In this document: piece by piece, positions 23,516 through 32,828 of the stretch
Layout: every line of letters begins with the position of its first letter
Numbering within the stretch: the first letter of the stretch is position 1
NCBI GenBank assembly: GCA_021157815.1
Contig: JAGGVT010000156.1
Span: 1 to 52,414 of the forward strand
DNA: 52,414 nt
From: a bacterium
GTDB taxonomy: Bacteria > JAJVIF01 > JAGGVT01
Direction: 5' to 3'
Position numbers and translations under genes: made by a program
Notes under the pieces: model-generated
Seen by the model: only the letters and a program-made list of their open reading frames with translations
What the model was told of the DNA's origin: nothing
The model's database searches: none

Positions 23516-24448
23516 ATGAACAAGAAAAATACAAAAAGAACAGACAAGTGGGCTATGTTGCTCATAGTTGCCGGAATCATTCTTGGGATAAATCTTTTCG
23601 TTGCGGTGTTGAGCCCTGACTGGACGAATACAGTGCAGGAAAACGCTGTAGGCAGGCTGGATGCATATTTCAATAGCAAAGTGGTTTTAAGCGAAAGTGA
23701 TACGCATGCGGTTACCGCCGGGCAGGGTGGAGTTAACGTTCAAAGAGCCAGAGATAATGCTAAGAGAGCAAGGAGAGATATCGAGGGTGGAGGTTCTCTG
23801 AACTCAGGAACTACAGAAAGCGCGGAAACACAATCTCCAGCAGCAGGATCAATTGCTGGTGAAAAACCGCCGCCACCGCCTCCTGCTGATTCGCCTGCTA
23901 AAAAAGGCGCCAAAGGCAAACAGGAAATCGACCCGGTAGTTCTGAAAAAAGCGCTTAAATATTTCCAGGATTCACTTTCTGACAGGGATGTTATCTGGGA
24001 AGGGCAAACCGAACCTGACAGGCCTTACGTCTCAAAATCATTCAGAGATAATCCGTTCGACAAGGTTGAGGAAATAAATATTGGCTCGGTTCTAGAAGGA
24101 CTAAATCAGATTCCGTCGGAACCATTCTATCCTCCGCCGGGTGAGTCTAAAAGAATCACCCCGGACGAACTTGAGGAATATCTTAAAACCGTCAGCCTTC
24201 AGGGTATCATTGTTATCGATGATCGGTTTTACGCCGTTATGAGATCTGGCCCAAGACATTTCACCAGAGCGGTGGGTGATGAATTCAAGGACAAGTTTGT
24301 TATTAATGTGGTTGATATAAGCTTTGAAAACGTATTGCTCTCAGATGAATTTGGCAACAAGGGCCTGATTGGTTTTGATTACGCGCGCGGATTTGAGGCT
24401 CAATCCATTGATAATGTGCTGTATTTATCGCACTATGGTAAGAAATGA
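23516..24448 (+). CDS. pilP: PilP/GspC-like membrane-anchored link protein
   Basis: 310 residues with an N-terminal membrane helix (WAMLLIVAGIILGINLFVAV), not a lipobox as in most PilP proteins. A disordered alanine-, glycine- and proline-rich linker (PPPPPPADSPAKKG) leads to a C-terminal beta domain: LQGIIVIDDRFYAVMRSGPR, then RAVGDEFKDKFVINVVDISF and VLLSDEFGNKGL, the homology-region layout of PilP and GspC. Such proteins bridge the inner-membrane PilNO complex to the secretin. Its position between pilO and pilQ supports the role. AGAGG precedes the ATG at a spacing of 7. PilP in the role sense; structurally GspC-like. Confidence 0.75.
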   Translation: MNKKNTKRTDKWAMLLIVAGIILGINLFVAVLSPDWTNTVQENAVGRLDAYFNSKVVLSESDTHAVTAGQGGVNVQRARDNAKRARRDIEGGGSLNSGTTESAETQSPAAGSIAGEKPPPPPPADSPAKKGAKGKQEIDPVVLKKALKYFQDSLSDRDVIWEGQTEPDRPYVSKSFRDNPFDKVEEINIGSVLEGLNQIPSEPFYPPPGESKRITPDELEEYLKTVSLQGIIVIDDRFYAVMRSGPRHFTRAVGDEFKDKFVINVVDISFENVLLSDEFGNKGLIGFDYARGFEAQSIDNVLYLSHYGKK

Positions 24449-24797
24449 TATTCTCCGGTTTGATTACTGGTGGATATAAATATAGGAAAAATGGTATAAT
24501 CCGTTGTTTTACAGGCGGGGAAATGGTTTTAGATTTGTGTTTTAACTGATATAATCGGCAACGTGATGGGAGGTTTCGAATTAGGTTTTCCGAACACCCG
24601 TCAATGTCTTTTATGAGGAGATTGATAATATATTTGCTTTAACTTTCAGTTATATTAAATGTATTAAAATCGGATTGGAATTCTTAACAAGGCGAAATAT
24701 GAAAACGATACAAATGCCGGGCAGTTTACATAGAGCGATGTCGGTATATAAGAACATCAGTAATCGAAACAACAAAAGCCGAGGAGTTTACCACTCG
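24449..24797 (+). other. Gap before pilQ with possible promoters
   Basis: About 349 bases. Two TATAAT boxes are visible (near 24494 and 24552); one has a TGGATA 18 bases upstream, so pilQ may have its own promoter, though the match is weak. In-frame start codons for pilQ exist at 24675 (TTG), 24699 and 24738, but the sequence before 24798 does not look like secreted protein. Confidence 0.4.
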
Positions 24798-27700
24798 ATG
24801 AGCCTTCCGAACGACCGAAGGATAAAAGCAATACGAAACTTAACCGGATTGTGCATACTTTTCGTGGTTCTAAGTTTCACGCAGGCCTCACGGGCAAATC
24901 CCATGGCCTCCACCACTCTGGATGATATCCGCTTTACCACATGCGGAGAGGGGTGTATCCAGGTGATTGTCAGCGGGTCCGGTGAACTGGATCCCGGACA
25001 GGCAACCTATATCGCGAATCCAGCGAGACTTGTTTATGATTTCAAGGATACAGTCCTTGGATATAATGATGGTCGCACGCGCAAATTCCCGATCGAGGTT
25101 GGTGACCTTAACACAATTGGGATTTCCCAATACAAGCGTCATCCGGATGTGGTCCGGCTTGTTCTGTACTTCAGAAGCGGTAATGAGAAAAGCCTGCGTA
25201 ACACGATTCTGGCATCGAATGATGATGGCAAATTGGTTATGACATATTCTCTCGATGGCACCATGCCGGGAGTCGAAAAGATTCCGGGCGATAGTAATGG
25301 CCTTATCGACAAGCTTCTTCATCAGAGGATGGGTCCCGAAAGAGACCGTTTTGACCTTCATGGTGACATTGCCTTTGAGGATCCCGTTGTACGGTTTGTT
25401 AAAGGCGGATTAATCATTAACTTGAAAGGTATTCAATTTAAGGTGCCGGCGGAATCAGGCAATAACATGCAGGTACCTGTCAGTGGCGCGTTGATAGATG
25501 AAATACAGGTTGTGAATCAGCCTGATGGCGCTACTTTGTTCCTTCGAATCAAGGATTCCGCAAGGACATACCTGGTTGATTATGAGATTGATCGCAATGA
25601 TAGCATGTCATTGGGACTTGAAGTGCATCGATCATATCAGTCAGATTCGGGTAAGGAACTGGCTATACCGAAACCCAAACCTGTAACATCCAGCGATGGC
25701 AAAGTTACGGGCATGGTTTATGTGCTTGGAAGTTCGATGGAGAAAGGCGACTCCGTCGATGCCTCAGGCGTGTCAAGGATTATCAGGATCCAGTATCAGC
25801 CGCTTTCAATCGGTGAGAGATTCATCATTGAGGCTACCGGCGATTTCAATCCCAGTTTCCAGAAGCTCGGATTCCCAAATCGCCTGAACATGAGATCGGA
25901 CAACACGACTGTGATATTGCCCCGCGAAGCTGATGATAAGTTCCAGGTGAGAATTGAAGGCGCGATGTCCAAACTTATGAAGGTGTTCTTGAAGGATCAT
26001 GACGGCACACCTGAATCTGTAATCCAGTTTTATTATGAAATAGAAGAAAACGAAGATATTCAGTATGACCTGTATATCACAGATACCGAGAATGTTTATT
26101 ATCTTGATTTGATTCCAATAGCGATGTCTTATTCGGCAACTCCGCCTGTCAAGGTTGATATTCCGCTGAAACCCGAACAAGCCCCCATTGATTTGAAACC
26201 AGTAGTGACTATTCCGGTTGAACCGGTTAAAGCTGAGAAAGTCGAGACGGTAGAAGCGGAGACGGTTGAGCCCGAAGTGGAACCAGTCGAGGATGATGTT
26301 GTTTCCTTCAATATTCCCAATGAAACGGAATATGAATCGGTTGTCAGCATTCCAATATCACCCGACAAAATTGAAGAGACAGCTGAACCGGCAGAACCTG
26401 TAATGCCGATTGAACCTGAGATTGAAAAAGAACCTGAGGTAGTTGTCGAAAAGCCGGTTGAATCCATTGTCGAAATTGAAAAAAATTGTGAAGCCGCGCC
26501 TGAGCCAGTTAAGGCTGCTCCAGTGGAAACCTCACCAGTCAGGATTGAGTTTGTCAAACTTGATAATTTTGACAGGTTTATAATCTCAAGCGATACTCCA
26601 ATTGATGAATACAACCATAACGAGCTTAACTATCCGAGCCGGTTCGCGATTGAATTCCCGGGAAGGTCTATCGATTTCAATGCGCTGGAATCCGGCAAAT
26701 CGAGATACATTCAAGGTAACGCGACTGAAAGCGTTAGAATCATTGCGCGTGATTTACCTGTTCAAAAATCTGTATTCTACATATTCCTGAATGGCAAATG
26801 GGATGAGACTGACTGTGAAATATCAGGAAGCCCCAACAGGATTGTTATTGATGTCCGCTCGCTTGCTTCTCAAATTGAGGAACAGATAGATGAAACAATT
26901 ACAGAACCCACACCGGCGTTTTTCGAACCGGATATCATAGAGGTTGAACCTGAACCTGAACCTGTGGTTGAGATACCAAAGGTTGTTAACCCGGAGGTTG
27001 TTAAACCTGTAACTGTTGCAACAGTTGAACCAGAGGAAGAAGAAAGCAGGAGCATGTCTTTCCTGCTTGATGATGTTGAGCTGGACAAAGACGATGCAAT
27101 TGAAGAAGTTATCATAGAAGCGCCTGTAGTCGAGGTTATAGAGGAAGAGCCGATTGAGGAAGAGGTTGCTCCACTCGTTGAGGATGAGCCGATTCAAGAG
27201 GCTATTGTTGAAGAAGAAGACGATTTCATTGAAATAAAAGTCTCTGAAACCAAAGAGGAGAAACCGGAAGAGACTCAGGTTGCGGCGCTGTACCATAAGA
27301 CAGATGCTTTCCCGCTAAAGAAAGGCGAGATTAAGAAAGCGGATATATGCATTAATTCCATTAAGTTAAATGGGGGCACAGGGCTAGGCCAGATTATTGT
27401 TTACACAGATGGTGGCAGGATACCTGAGCCGGATGTTAAATGGTGGAACTATCCTGTCAGATTAAGTTTCGATTTCGATGATATTGGCGTTGATCTGAAT
27501 GGCGTTGATCCGACCAAATGGAGCAGCGATATTGACAGTACGGTAATAAGCAGGATTCAGGTAGATCAACATTCCGGCGGGCGAGTTCCGCTTGGCGCGT
27601 CGATGAATCTTTATCTCAACCCGGGATATGACAGTTCCAATATTTCCGTCAGCTTTGAACCTGTCAGCGATTCAGCTCTTAAAATTTCGTTTGTAGAACC

Positions 27701-29198
27701 GGGACAACTTGTTGCTCAGGTTGAACCGGAAGAAATAGAAGAACCCAAGGAACCGGAAAATACAATCAAGATTACAGATGAGGATTTCACAATCGAGGAC
27801 CTTGAAAGCGAACCTGCGGAGGAAGCCAAATCGGAAACTACGTTAGTGGCTGGCACAGGCCGTTATCTTGCCGGTTCAAAAGTTGCAGTGGTATCTGAGG
27901 ATGGTTCGGATGGCGAAGGTGCGGCTGAAGAGCCGCTTGTTACGATGGTTATGCAGAATGCGGAAATCGAGGACCTCCTGTTCCTGATAGCGGAGAATAC
28001 AGGCATCGACATCTCGATTGAATCAAGATCTGTAAGAGGCACAATTTCCCTGAAAATAACGAAAAAACCAATTAGTGAAGTGTTTGACCTTATTGCAACA
28101 CAGGGTAATTTTAAATGGAACAACTACAAGGGAACATACATATTCGGTAGTGAGGATTTCATTTGGGATATCCCCGGCGTGATAACACCTCGTGTTATCA
28201 GATTGAAATACGCTGACCCGCTTAGGGTGCGCCAGGTGCTTACTCAGCTTCGACTAGGTGGCGCCAGGTCTGTAACGCTTTATCAGGCCGGGAATATTGG
28301 CAGTTCAAGCGGCAGGGGACAGGTTCCAACCGCGCAGAATGCACTTATTCTCAAGGGTGACACTCAGCAGTTGAGAGCCATGATGGATGTTATCAAGCAG
28401 ATTGACGTTCCGCCGCTTCTGATAAAAGTCAACATGAAAGTTATTGAGTATTCTCTCGCCAATGATAAAAACACCGGATTCAACTGGTCGATAATGCCGC
28501 GAGGCGGATCATCAGGGGGAACCGATAAAGGGTTTATCTCGTTTAGTTTAGCAGAGAAAGCTGATCCGGGAGGTCTGCCGCTGACTTTCCAGGGATTCAA
28601 ACGGCAGTTCCCGTTTGATATAAGCATGATCTACAACTTCCTGGAAGACAAAGGCGATGCTAAACTTCTTGCCGATTCAACATTGACAGTAACCAATGGC
28701 GGTCGCGGTGAGTTCTTTGTCGGTGAAACGGTACCGTATAGAAGCACGTTCCAAGTGTCTGATTTCGGGCGTGTAACACAGCGAGTCCAGCAGGAAAGCG
28801 TTGGTATCAATATGAGTTTCCAGGCTCAGGCATCGGATGACGGCATGATTACGTTGTATATTGACCCGAACATTTCAAACCTGAAAGAGATTACCGATAT
28901 TGGTCCCAGGACGTCCAACAAGACGTTTAAAACGACGATTCGAATACCATCAGGGCAGCCATACGCTATTGGCGGCCTGATTAACGAGAGCGACAGGACA
29001 TCCTATGACAAAATCCCGTTCCTGGGTGATCTTCCGTTGCTTGGCAATTTGTTCAAGGGTAAGAGCAGGAGCGTTCAGAGAAGTGAAATGGTTATTGTGT
29101 TCACGCCTGAAATAGTGCATGATGCGGCAACAAGGAAGTACTCAGATATTTATGATTTCGAGCCTGATGAAGGCGTGGCTTTCAGCCTTAATGATTAA
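24798..29198 (+). CDS. pilQ: PilQ-type secretin with multiple AMIN-like domains
   Basis: 1,466 residues from ATG 24798, about twice a normal PilQ. Residues 1-34 are a signal peptide (LTGLCILFVVLSFTQASRA). Beta-rich AMIN-like modules, which bind peptidoglycan, appear at about 38-155, 177-280, 323-440, 581-695 and 844-975. They are separated by long glutamate/proline/valine-rich linkers at ~461-578 and ~694-842. Next come the STN/N0 domain (1044-1118), an N1 domain (GDTQQLRAMMDVIKQIDVPP at its end) and the secretin pore with VGETVPYRSTF, then FLGDLPLLGNLFKGKSR and MVIVFTPEIV. It forms the outer-membrane gate for pili. GAGGAG is 11 bases before the chosen start; the frame is open to 24675. Confidence 0.9.
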   Translation: MSLPNDRRIKAIRNLTGLCILFVVLSFTQASRANPMASTTLDDIRFTTCGEGCIQVIVSGSGELDPGQATYIANPARLVYDFKDTVLGYNDGRTRKFPIEVGDLNTIGISQYKRHPDVVRLVLYFRSGNEKSLRNTILASNDDGKLVMTYSLDGTMPGVEKIPGDSNGLIDKLLHQRMGPERDRFDLHGDIAFEDPVVRFVKGGLIINLKGIQFKVPAESGNNMQVPVSGALIDEIQVVNQPDGATLFLRIKDSARTYLVDYEIDRNDSMSLGLEVHRSYQSDSGKELAIPKPKPVTSSDGKVTGMVYVLGSSMEKGDSVDASGVSRIIRIQYQPLSIGERFIIEATGDFNPSFQKLGFPNRLNMRSDNTTVILPREADDKFQVRIEGAMSKLMKVFLKDHDGTPESVIQFYYEIEENEDIQYDLYITDTENVYYLDLIPIAMSYSATPPVKVDIPLKPEQAPIDLKPVVTIPVEPVKAEKVETVEAETVEPEVEPVEDDVVSFNIPNETEYESVVSIPISPDKIEETAEPAEPVMPIEPEIEKEPEVVVEKPVESIVEIEKNCEAAPEPVKAAPVETSPVRIEFVKLDNFDRFIISSDTPIDEYNHNELNYPSRFAIEFPGRSIDFNALESGKSRYIQGNATESVRIIARDLPVQKSVFYIFLNGKWDETDCEISGSPNRIVIDVRSLASQIEEQIDETITEPTPAFFEPDIIEVEPEPEPVVEIPKVVNPEVVKPVTVATVEPEEEESRSMSFLLDDVELDKDDAIEEVIIEAPVVEVIEEEPIEEEVAPLVEDEPIQEAIVEEEDDFIEIKVSETKEEKPEETQVAALYHKTDAFPLKKGEIKKADICINSIKLNGGTGLGQIIVYTDGGRIPEPDVKWWNYPVRLSFDFDDIGVDLNGVDPTKWSSDIDSTVISRIQVDQHSGGRVPLGASMNLYLNPGYDSSNISVSFEPVSDSALKISFVEPGQLVAQVEPEEIEEPKEPENTIKITDEDFTIEDLESEPAEEAKSETTLVAGTGRYLAGSKVAVVSEDGSDGEGAAEEPLVTMVMQNAEIEDLLFLIAENTGIDISIESRSVRGTISLKITKKPISEVFDLIATQGNFKWNNYKGTYIFGSEDFIWDIPGVITPRVIRLKYADPLRVRQVLTQLRLGGARSVTLYQAGNIGSSSGRGQVPTAQNALILKGDTQQLRAMMDVIKQIDVPPLLIKVNMKVIEYSLANDKNTGFNWSIMPRGGSSGGTDKGFISFSLAEKADPGGLPLTFQGFKRQFPFDISMIYNFLEDKGDAKLLADSTLTVTNGGRGEFFVGETVPYRSTFQVSDFGRVTQRVQQESVGINMSFQAQASDDGMITLYIDPNISNLKEITDIGPRTSNKTFKTTIRIPSGQPYAIGGLINESDRTSYDKIPFLGDLPLLGNLFKGKSRSVQRSEMVIVFTPEIVHDAATRKYSDIYDFEPDEGVAFSLND

Positions 29199-29237
29199 TA
29201 GATTATATTCAGATATCTTATTATCTGGAGGAATGAA

Positions 29238-29825
29238 TTGAAAATGCGAATAATAAATATGGTGATGGTTCTATTGGTTCTGATTGCTTTGACAGGATGT
29301 GAAGCGATCACTGGCAACAAAGGCGGACCACCTAACCCGTATTATTTCGAAATGAAGGGTTCGTGTGGTGGTGATGTTGTTACATTAGATGGACCTTTAA
29401 TCGGCACGAAGACTTTCATGTATATTGATTTTGAAACAGGCAATGTGAATGATGAATTCGACATTTCCATATTGATTGACTCTCCTTCTGTGCCGGCGGC
29501 GGATAGACCCATTCCATTGATTGATACTGTTGTCTTCAGAACTATTAGTACGAAACCGCATTCAGCCAATGGTGTCAAACGAGCTGAATTTTATTTGTAC
29601 GCGCCATGTTTCAGTGATGGCCCTTACTCGATCACTTTTGTTATTACTGATCCTCATGGTGACAGCGGAACTTTCTTTGCCGGGTTTACCATCGGTGAAT
29701 CATGTATGTTTGCAAGTGATCCATGCAAGTGTGTAACTCAGTGCGGAGAGTGCACGTTGTTACGCTACAAGTTGAGTGATCGATGCTATTGTAATTGTCC
29801 GTTATGGAATGAGAAATGTGAGTAA
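29238..29825 (+). CDS. Cysteine-rich lipoprotein, possible secretin partner
   Basis: 195 residues from TTG 29238, with GGAGG six bases upstream. The lipobox LTGC gives a lipidated Cys at residue ~21, and a GNKGG tether follows, so it is an outer- or inner-membrane lipoprotein (no Asp at +2). The middle is beta-rich (TFMYIDFETGNVNDEFDISI); the last ~42 residues contain nine cysteines (CMFASDPCKCVTQCGEC...CYCNC), suggesting disulfide stabilisation. I do not recognise a family. It is 39 bases after pilQ, so a pilotin-like role for the secretin is plausible but untested. Confidence 0.7.
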   Translation: MKMRIINMVMVLLVLIALTGCEAITGNKGGPPNPYYFEMKGSCGGDVVTLDGPLIGTKTFMYIDFETGNVNDEFDISILIDSPSVPAADRPIPLIDTVVFRTISTKPHSANGVKRAEFYLYAPCFSDGPYSITFVITDPHGDSGTFFAGFTIGESCMFASDPCKCVTQCGECTLLRYKLSDRCYCNCPLWNEKCE

Positions 29826-29876
29826 ATTTAATAAAATTACTTTGAACCTATTATCCCTTCGAGGAGATAAGAGTAT

Positions 29877-30857
29877 ATGATTAAGAAAACCATACTTGGA
29901 ATAATTTTATCGGGAATCCTGATTTTTCCCGCGTATGCACATGACTGTGCCCAACCTTCTGATTCGGGCAGTTCCTGTCACGGAGATAAAGCCATTTCAA
30001 ATCATGCGCCCATGCAGGACTGGATGATGCATGCTATTATGCCGTCAAATCCGCTTGATGCGGAAGCCAAGGAATTCATCGCTTCAGATGTCAAGAGGAT
30101 TGCCATTCTGCCATTCAGCGACTATTCATCCATATCGCCGCTGCCATCCGAATCAGGCACGTATTGGGCATCCAGGCGTATCCATGATTTCATGAGCGCT
30201 GAATTTATCAAGATGGGGAAACTGGTTGTTCCTTATGACGTGATGTCAGCCGCACTTGCTGAAATCCGTGGGGAGAAAGCCGCTGAACTTACAGGCATGG
30301 CTTTCCTGCAAAACCAGATGACGGACCTGGCGATATCCGGTGAAGCGCAGAAAACTGTTGCTGAGGTGATGGTCAAAGGCGGACAGGTTAGCGCCGCGTC
30401 GGGTGTTTATTCACTTGACCTTACAGCGGATGAGATTGTCCTGCTTGGAAAAGTTCTCAACGTGGATGCGGTATTCATGGGCAGTATCAGTGATTACGGA
30501 ACTGATGAATATATCAAAGCTGATGCCCGCACTTTCATCCCGCCATTCCTGGGGGTGTGGAATCCAACTCAAAAAGCCCAGATTCGAATGCTTGTATATT
30601 TGTACGAGACTGGAAATGGCCAGTTGATATGGGCTTCGATGGAGGAAACATCCTACGAGCCAACTTTCCCCTTGTTATCAAGCGCGAACAAGAACTATGA
30701 GAAACTGAACCGGCGCCTTGCGGAAAATATAGTGAATCATTTCAGGGATGTTTTTCTGAACATGAAGTTTACTGGCAGATTCAAACCATCTCCAACAGGT
30801 GGACCCGGTACAGTCAGGCGGGAGAAGGATATCAGGATTATTATGAAACAGAAATGA
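29877..30857 (+). CDS. CsgG/LpoB-like periplasmic or outer-membrane protein
   Basis: 326 residues. A signal peptide (MIKKTILGIILSGILIFPAYA) ends in AYA; a lipobox is absent, though Cys24 is near. Residues ~72-82 read KRIAILPFSDY, followed by DFMSAEFIKMGKLVVPYDVM and later VLNVDAVFMGSISDYGTDEY with RMLVYLYETGNGQLIWASME. This matches the CsgG/LpoB/GNA1162 class of alpha-beta proteins that assemble at the outer membrane, including curli secretion pores. It lies 51 bases after the lipoprotein gene and ends the pilus operon before the terminator at 30888. The role in pilus assembly is inferred from position only. Confidence 0.75.
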   Translation: MIKKTILGIILSGILIFPAYAHDCAQPSDSGSSCHGDKAISNHAPMQDWMMHAIMPSNPLDAEAKEFIASDVKRIAILPFSDYSSISPLPSESGTYWASRRIHDFMSAEFIKMGKLVVPYDVMSAALAEIRGEKAAELTGMAFLQNQMTDLAISGEAQKTVAEVMVKGGQVSAASGVYSLDLTADEIVLLGKVLNVDAVFMGSISDYGTDEYIKADARTFIPPFLGVWNPTQKAQIRMLVYLYETGNGQLIWASMEETSYEPTFPLLSSANKNYEKLNRRLAENIVNHFRDVFLNMKFTGRFKPSPTGGPGTVRREKDIRIIMKQK

Positions 30858-30887
30858 TATCTTTGCGTTTATAACCATGAAATCTTA

Positions 30888-30916
30888 AGGGGAGCATTCG
30901 CTCCTCTTTTTTCTTT
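30888..30916 (+). terminator. Rho-independent terminator of the pilus operon
   Basis: AGGGGAGC-ATTC-GCTCCTCT (8 pairs, one G-T) runs into TTTTTCTTTT. It lies about 30 bases after the last gene of the pil operon. Confidence 0.8.
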
Positions 30917-30939
30917 TGCAGTCAGCAGGTCGGGATTAT

Positions 30940-31068
30940 ATGTCAGAACTTAAAGCATACTCAGAGGTCTTTGCGTTCAGTAGCGTGATTGCGTTTTTCG
31001 CGTTTCTGATTGTGAGGGCATACATGCTGTATCTTCAGGTGCACTCGGCGCTTAACATGTCGTTTTGA
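30940..31068 (+). CDS. Possible 42-residue single-helix membrane protein
   Basis: ATG 30940 opens a frame MSELKAYSEVFAFSSVIAFF followed by AFLIVRAYMLYLQVHSALNM and SF to TGA at 31068, with one membrane helix and codons like the neighbours'. It is located just beyond the terminator, and no promoter or strong ribosome site is obvious. It may be real or chance; too short to decide by sequence alone. Confidence 0.28.
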   Translation: MSELKAYSEVFAFSSVIAFFAFLIVRAYMLYLQVHSALNMSF

Positions 31069-31429
31069 ATGAATCCAGGATTTAATGTAACCCGGCATCC
31101 CTTTGCCGGGGAAACAGATGGCTATCTCGTGCAAAGCCGCGGTAAAAAGAAACCGCGGTAAAAAGAAACCGCGGTAAAAAGAAACCGGATTACAATTAAA
31201 TGTGTTAAGAGACAGTTGGATTTAATGAATTGGTTTTCGGTATGATTAACCGGATTAGTTGTTATGATGCATTTTTACTGGCTGAATCATGATAATATAT
31301 TCCACAATAGCCTTGAATAATGGTAAACTGAATATAAATTACAATTTGTTTTGTGAGAATTATTCCGGGGGAGATTTTATTAATACCTGCAAGGGGTAAT
31401 GCATAAATAATCCCGGAAGGTGATGGGGA
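31069..31429 (+). other. Intergenic region with repeats upstream of the glycosyltransferase gene
   Basis: The first half is the repeat at 31087-31192, described separately. A modest promoter candidate, TTGAAT-16-TAAATT (31313-31340), lies ~90 bases before the glycosyltransferase start at 31430. Nothing else coding is seen. Confidence 0.4.
31087..31192. repeat. GTAACCCGG element containing a 16-base triple tandem repeat
   Basis: Begins GTAACCCGGCATCCCTTTGC and ends CCGGATTAC. In it CCGCGGTAAAAAGAAA stands three times in a row (31137-31184). The first ~55 bases match the element at 32713-32787 closely, so the tandem triplication is a later change within one copy. Confidence 0.75.
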
Positions 31430-32647
31430 ATGATTAAGATCAAATATGTAATCGCTGATGGCAGTTCATTCGAGGCGATAACGCAAAGGGTGCATCATCT
31501 CGCCGGAAAACTATCCAAGGACGAGTATGTCCTTTACATAGAGGAACCGGGAAACATAGTATCGGTTTTCCTCAGCCAGGAAAAACCGATATCGAACTTA
31601 TGGCGATGGAAAGAGGGGCTGCGTCTTGTGCGCAAGAATACCTATGTTTTCACGCCGCCGGTGATGCTGCCGTTTGGCTATATCCTCCCGTCAGTCAATG
31701 CTTTCAATCATTTTATTCAAGGGCTTTTCCTTCGGCTTTTTCTCAAGGGCATTGACTTGTCCAACGCGACTGTCATTGTGCCGAACATACTGGGGAAAGC
31801 GTGGCGGCATTTCTTCTTGAAATCACCAATGGTTTATGACTGCTGCGATGAAATCACCGAATTCAAGATTCCATCGATGAGGAGGGATGTTGTAAAACGC
31901 GAGGAGATAGACCTGATGCACGATTCGGATCTCGTTGTTGTCTCCTCTCAACTTCTCTATGAAAAGAAGCGAATATACAACAACAACATGGAGGTTATCC
32001 GTAACGGATGCGAGTATGAATTCTTCGCTCGCACGGAGGAACTTCGCGATTCCGAACCGCCGGCTGATATCGCGAATATCAAACGGCTGGGGCCTGTAAT
32101 CGGGTTCTTCGGCAATATAAGCACATGGTTTGATATTGATATCATTTCAGGCATTTTAAATAAACACAACAAATGGCAGATTGTGTTAATTGGGCCGGTG
32201 TTCATTTCGAAAGAGCGTTTGAAAGCGTTCCCGAATTGCCATTTTCTTGGCAAGAAACCATATAGTGAACTGCCGCGTTATCTTGCGCATTTCGACTGCG
32301 GGATTATTCCATTCATGCAGAACGAACTGACTAAATATGTCAATCCTGTCAAAGCTTATGAGTATCTTGCTGGAGGGGTTGGCGTAGTCGGAACGCCGCT
32401 TGATGAATATAAATACTTTGATAATCATGTTATTCAGGCGGACTCGGCAGACGGATTCGTGAAAGCAATCGAGCAAGTTATGAGACAGAATTACCGTGAG
32501 GCGCGCGCCAGGAGAATGGAATTCGCAAAGAAGAACGACTGGCAGGAACGTCTGGATGGATACGTTAAGCTAATCACTGCAGCTGAAAAAGAGCATGCCG
32601 GGAAACTGTCGATGCTCTCCAACGCGGCGTCAACTCTGGCGGAATAA
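31430..32647 (+). CDS. Glycosyltransferase, GT-B fold (group 1/4, TuaH-like)
   Basis: 405 residues. Elements are VYDCCDEITEFK (the YDxxDD-like motif after the first domain), VVVSSQLLYEKKR, then VIRNGCEYEFFA and GFFGNISTWFDIDIISGILN at the domain linker, IVLIGPVF and NCHFLGKKPYSELPRYLAHF. The catalytic-type E motif is GIIPFMQNELTKYVNPVKAY (NPVKAYEYLAGG). This resembles the teichuronic-acid TuaH or cellulose/exopolysaccharide GT4 families, which use nucleotide sugars in the cytoplasm. No donor or acceptor can be named. The start has AAGGTGA upstream. It stands alone on this strand. Confidence 0.82.
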   Translation: MIKIKYVIADGSSFEAITQRVHHLAGKLSKDEYVLYIEEPGNIVSVFLSQEKPISNLWRWKEGLRLVRKNTYVFTPPVMLPFGYILPSVNAFNHFIQGLFLRLFLKGIDLSNATVIVPNILGKAWRHFFLKSPMVYDCCDEITEFKIPSMRRDVVKREEIDLMHDSDLVVVSSQLLYEKKRIYNNNMEVIRNGCEYEFFARTEELRDSEPPADIANIKRLGPVIGFFGNISTWFDIDIISGILNKHNKWQIVLIGPVFISKERLKAFPNCHFLGKKPYSELPRYLAHFDCGIIPFMQNELTKYVNPVKAYEYLAGGVGVVGTPLDEYKYFDNHVIQADSADGFVKAIEQVMRQNYREARARRMEFAKKNDWQERLDGYVKLITAAEKEHAGKLSMLSNAASTLAE

Positions 32648-32712
32648 CGCATCAAGTTGAATAATACGTCATTCCCGAGAAAGGCTCTATTGAAAAAACT
32701 TAGGTATTTAAT

Positions 32713-32787
32713 GTAGCCCGGCATCCCTTTGCCGGGGAAACATGAGGCTATCTCACGCAAAACCCCGGTGAAGGGACACCGGGTTAC
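32713..32787. repeat. GTAGCCCGG...CCGGGTTAC palindromic element
   Basis: Left end GTAGCCCGGCATCCCTTTGC, right end GGGACACCGGGTTAC, with an inner CCGGGG...CCCCGG pairing. It lies in the 180-base gap between the convergent glycosyltransferase genes. Member of the same family as 31087 and 49401. Confidence 0.75.
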
Positions 32788-32828
32788 TATTAGTGGCAGT
32801 TGAAAAAAACTTTTTCAGAAACGACTGA

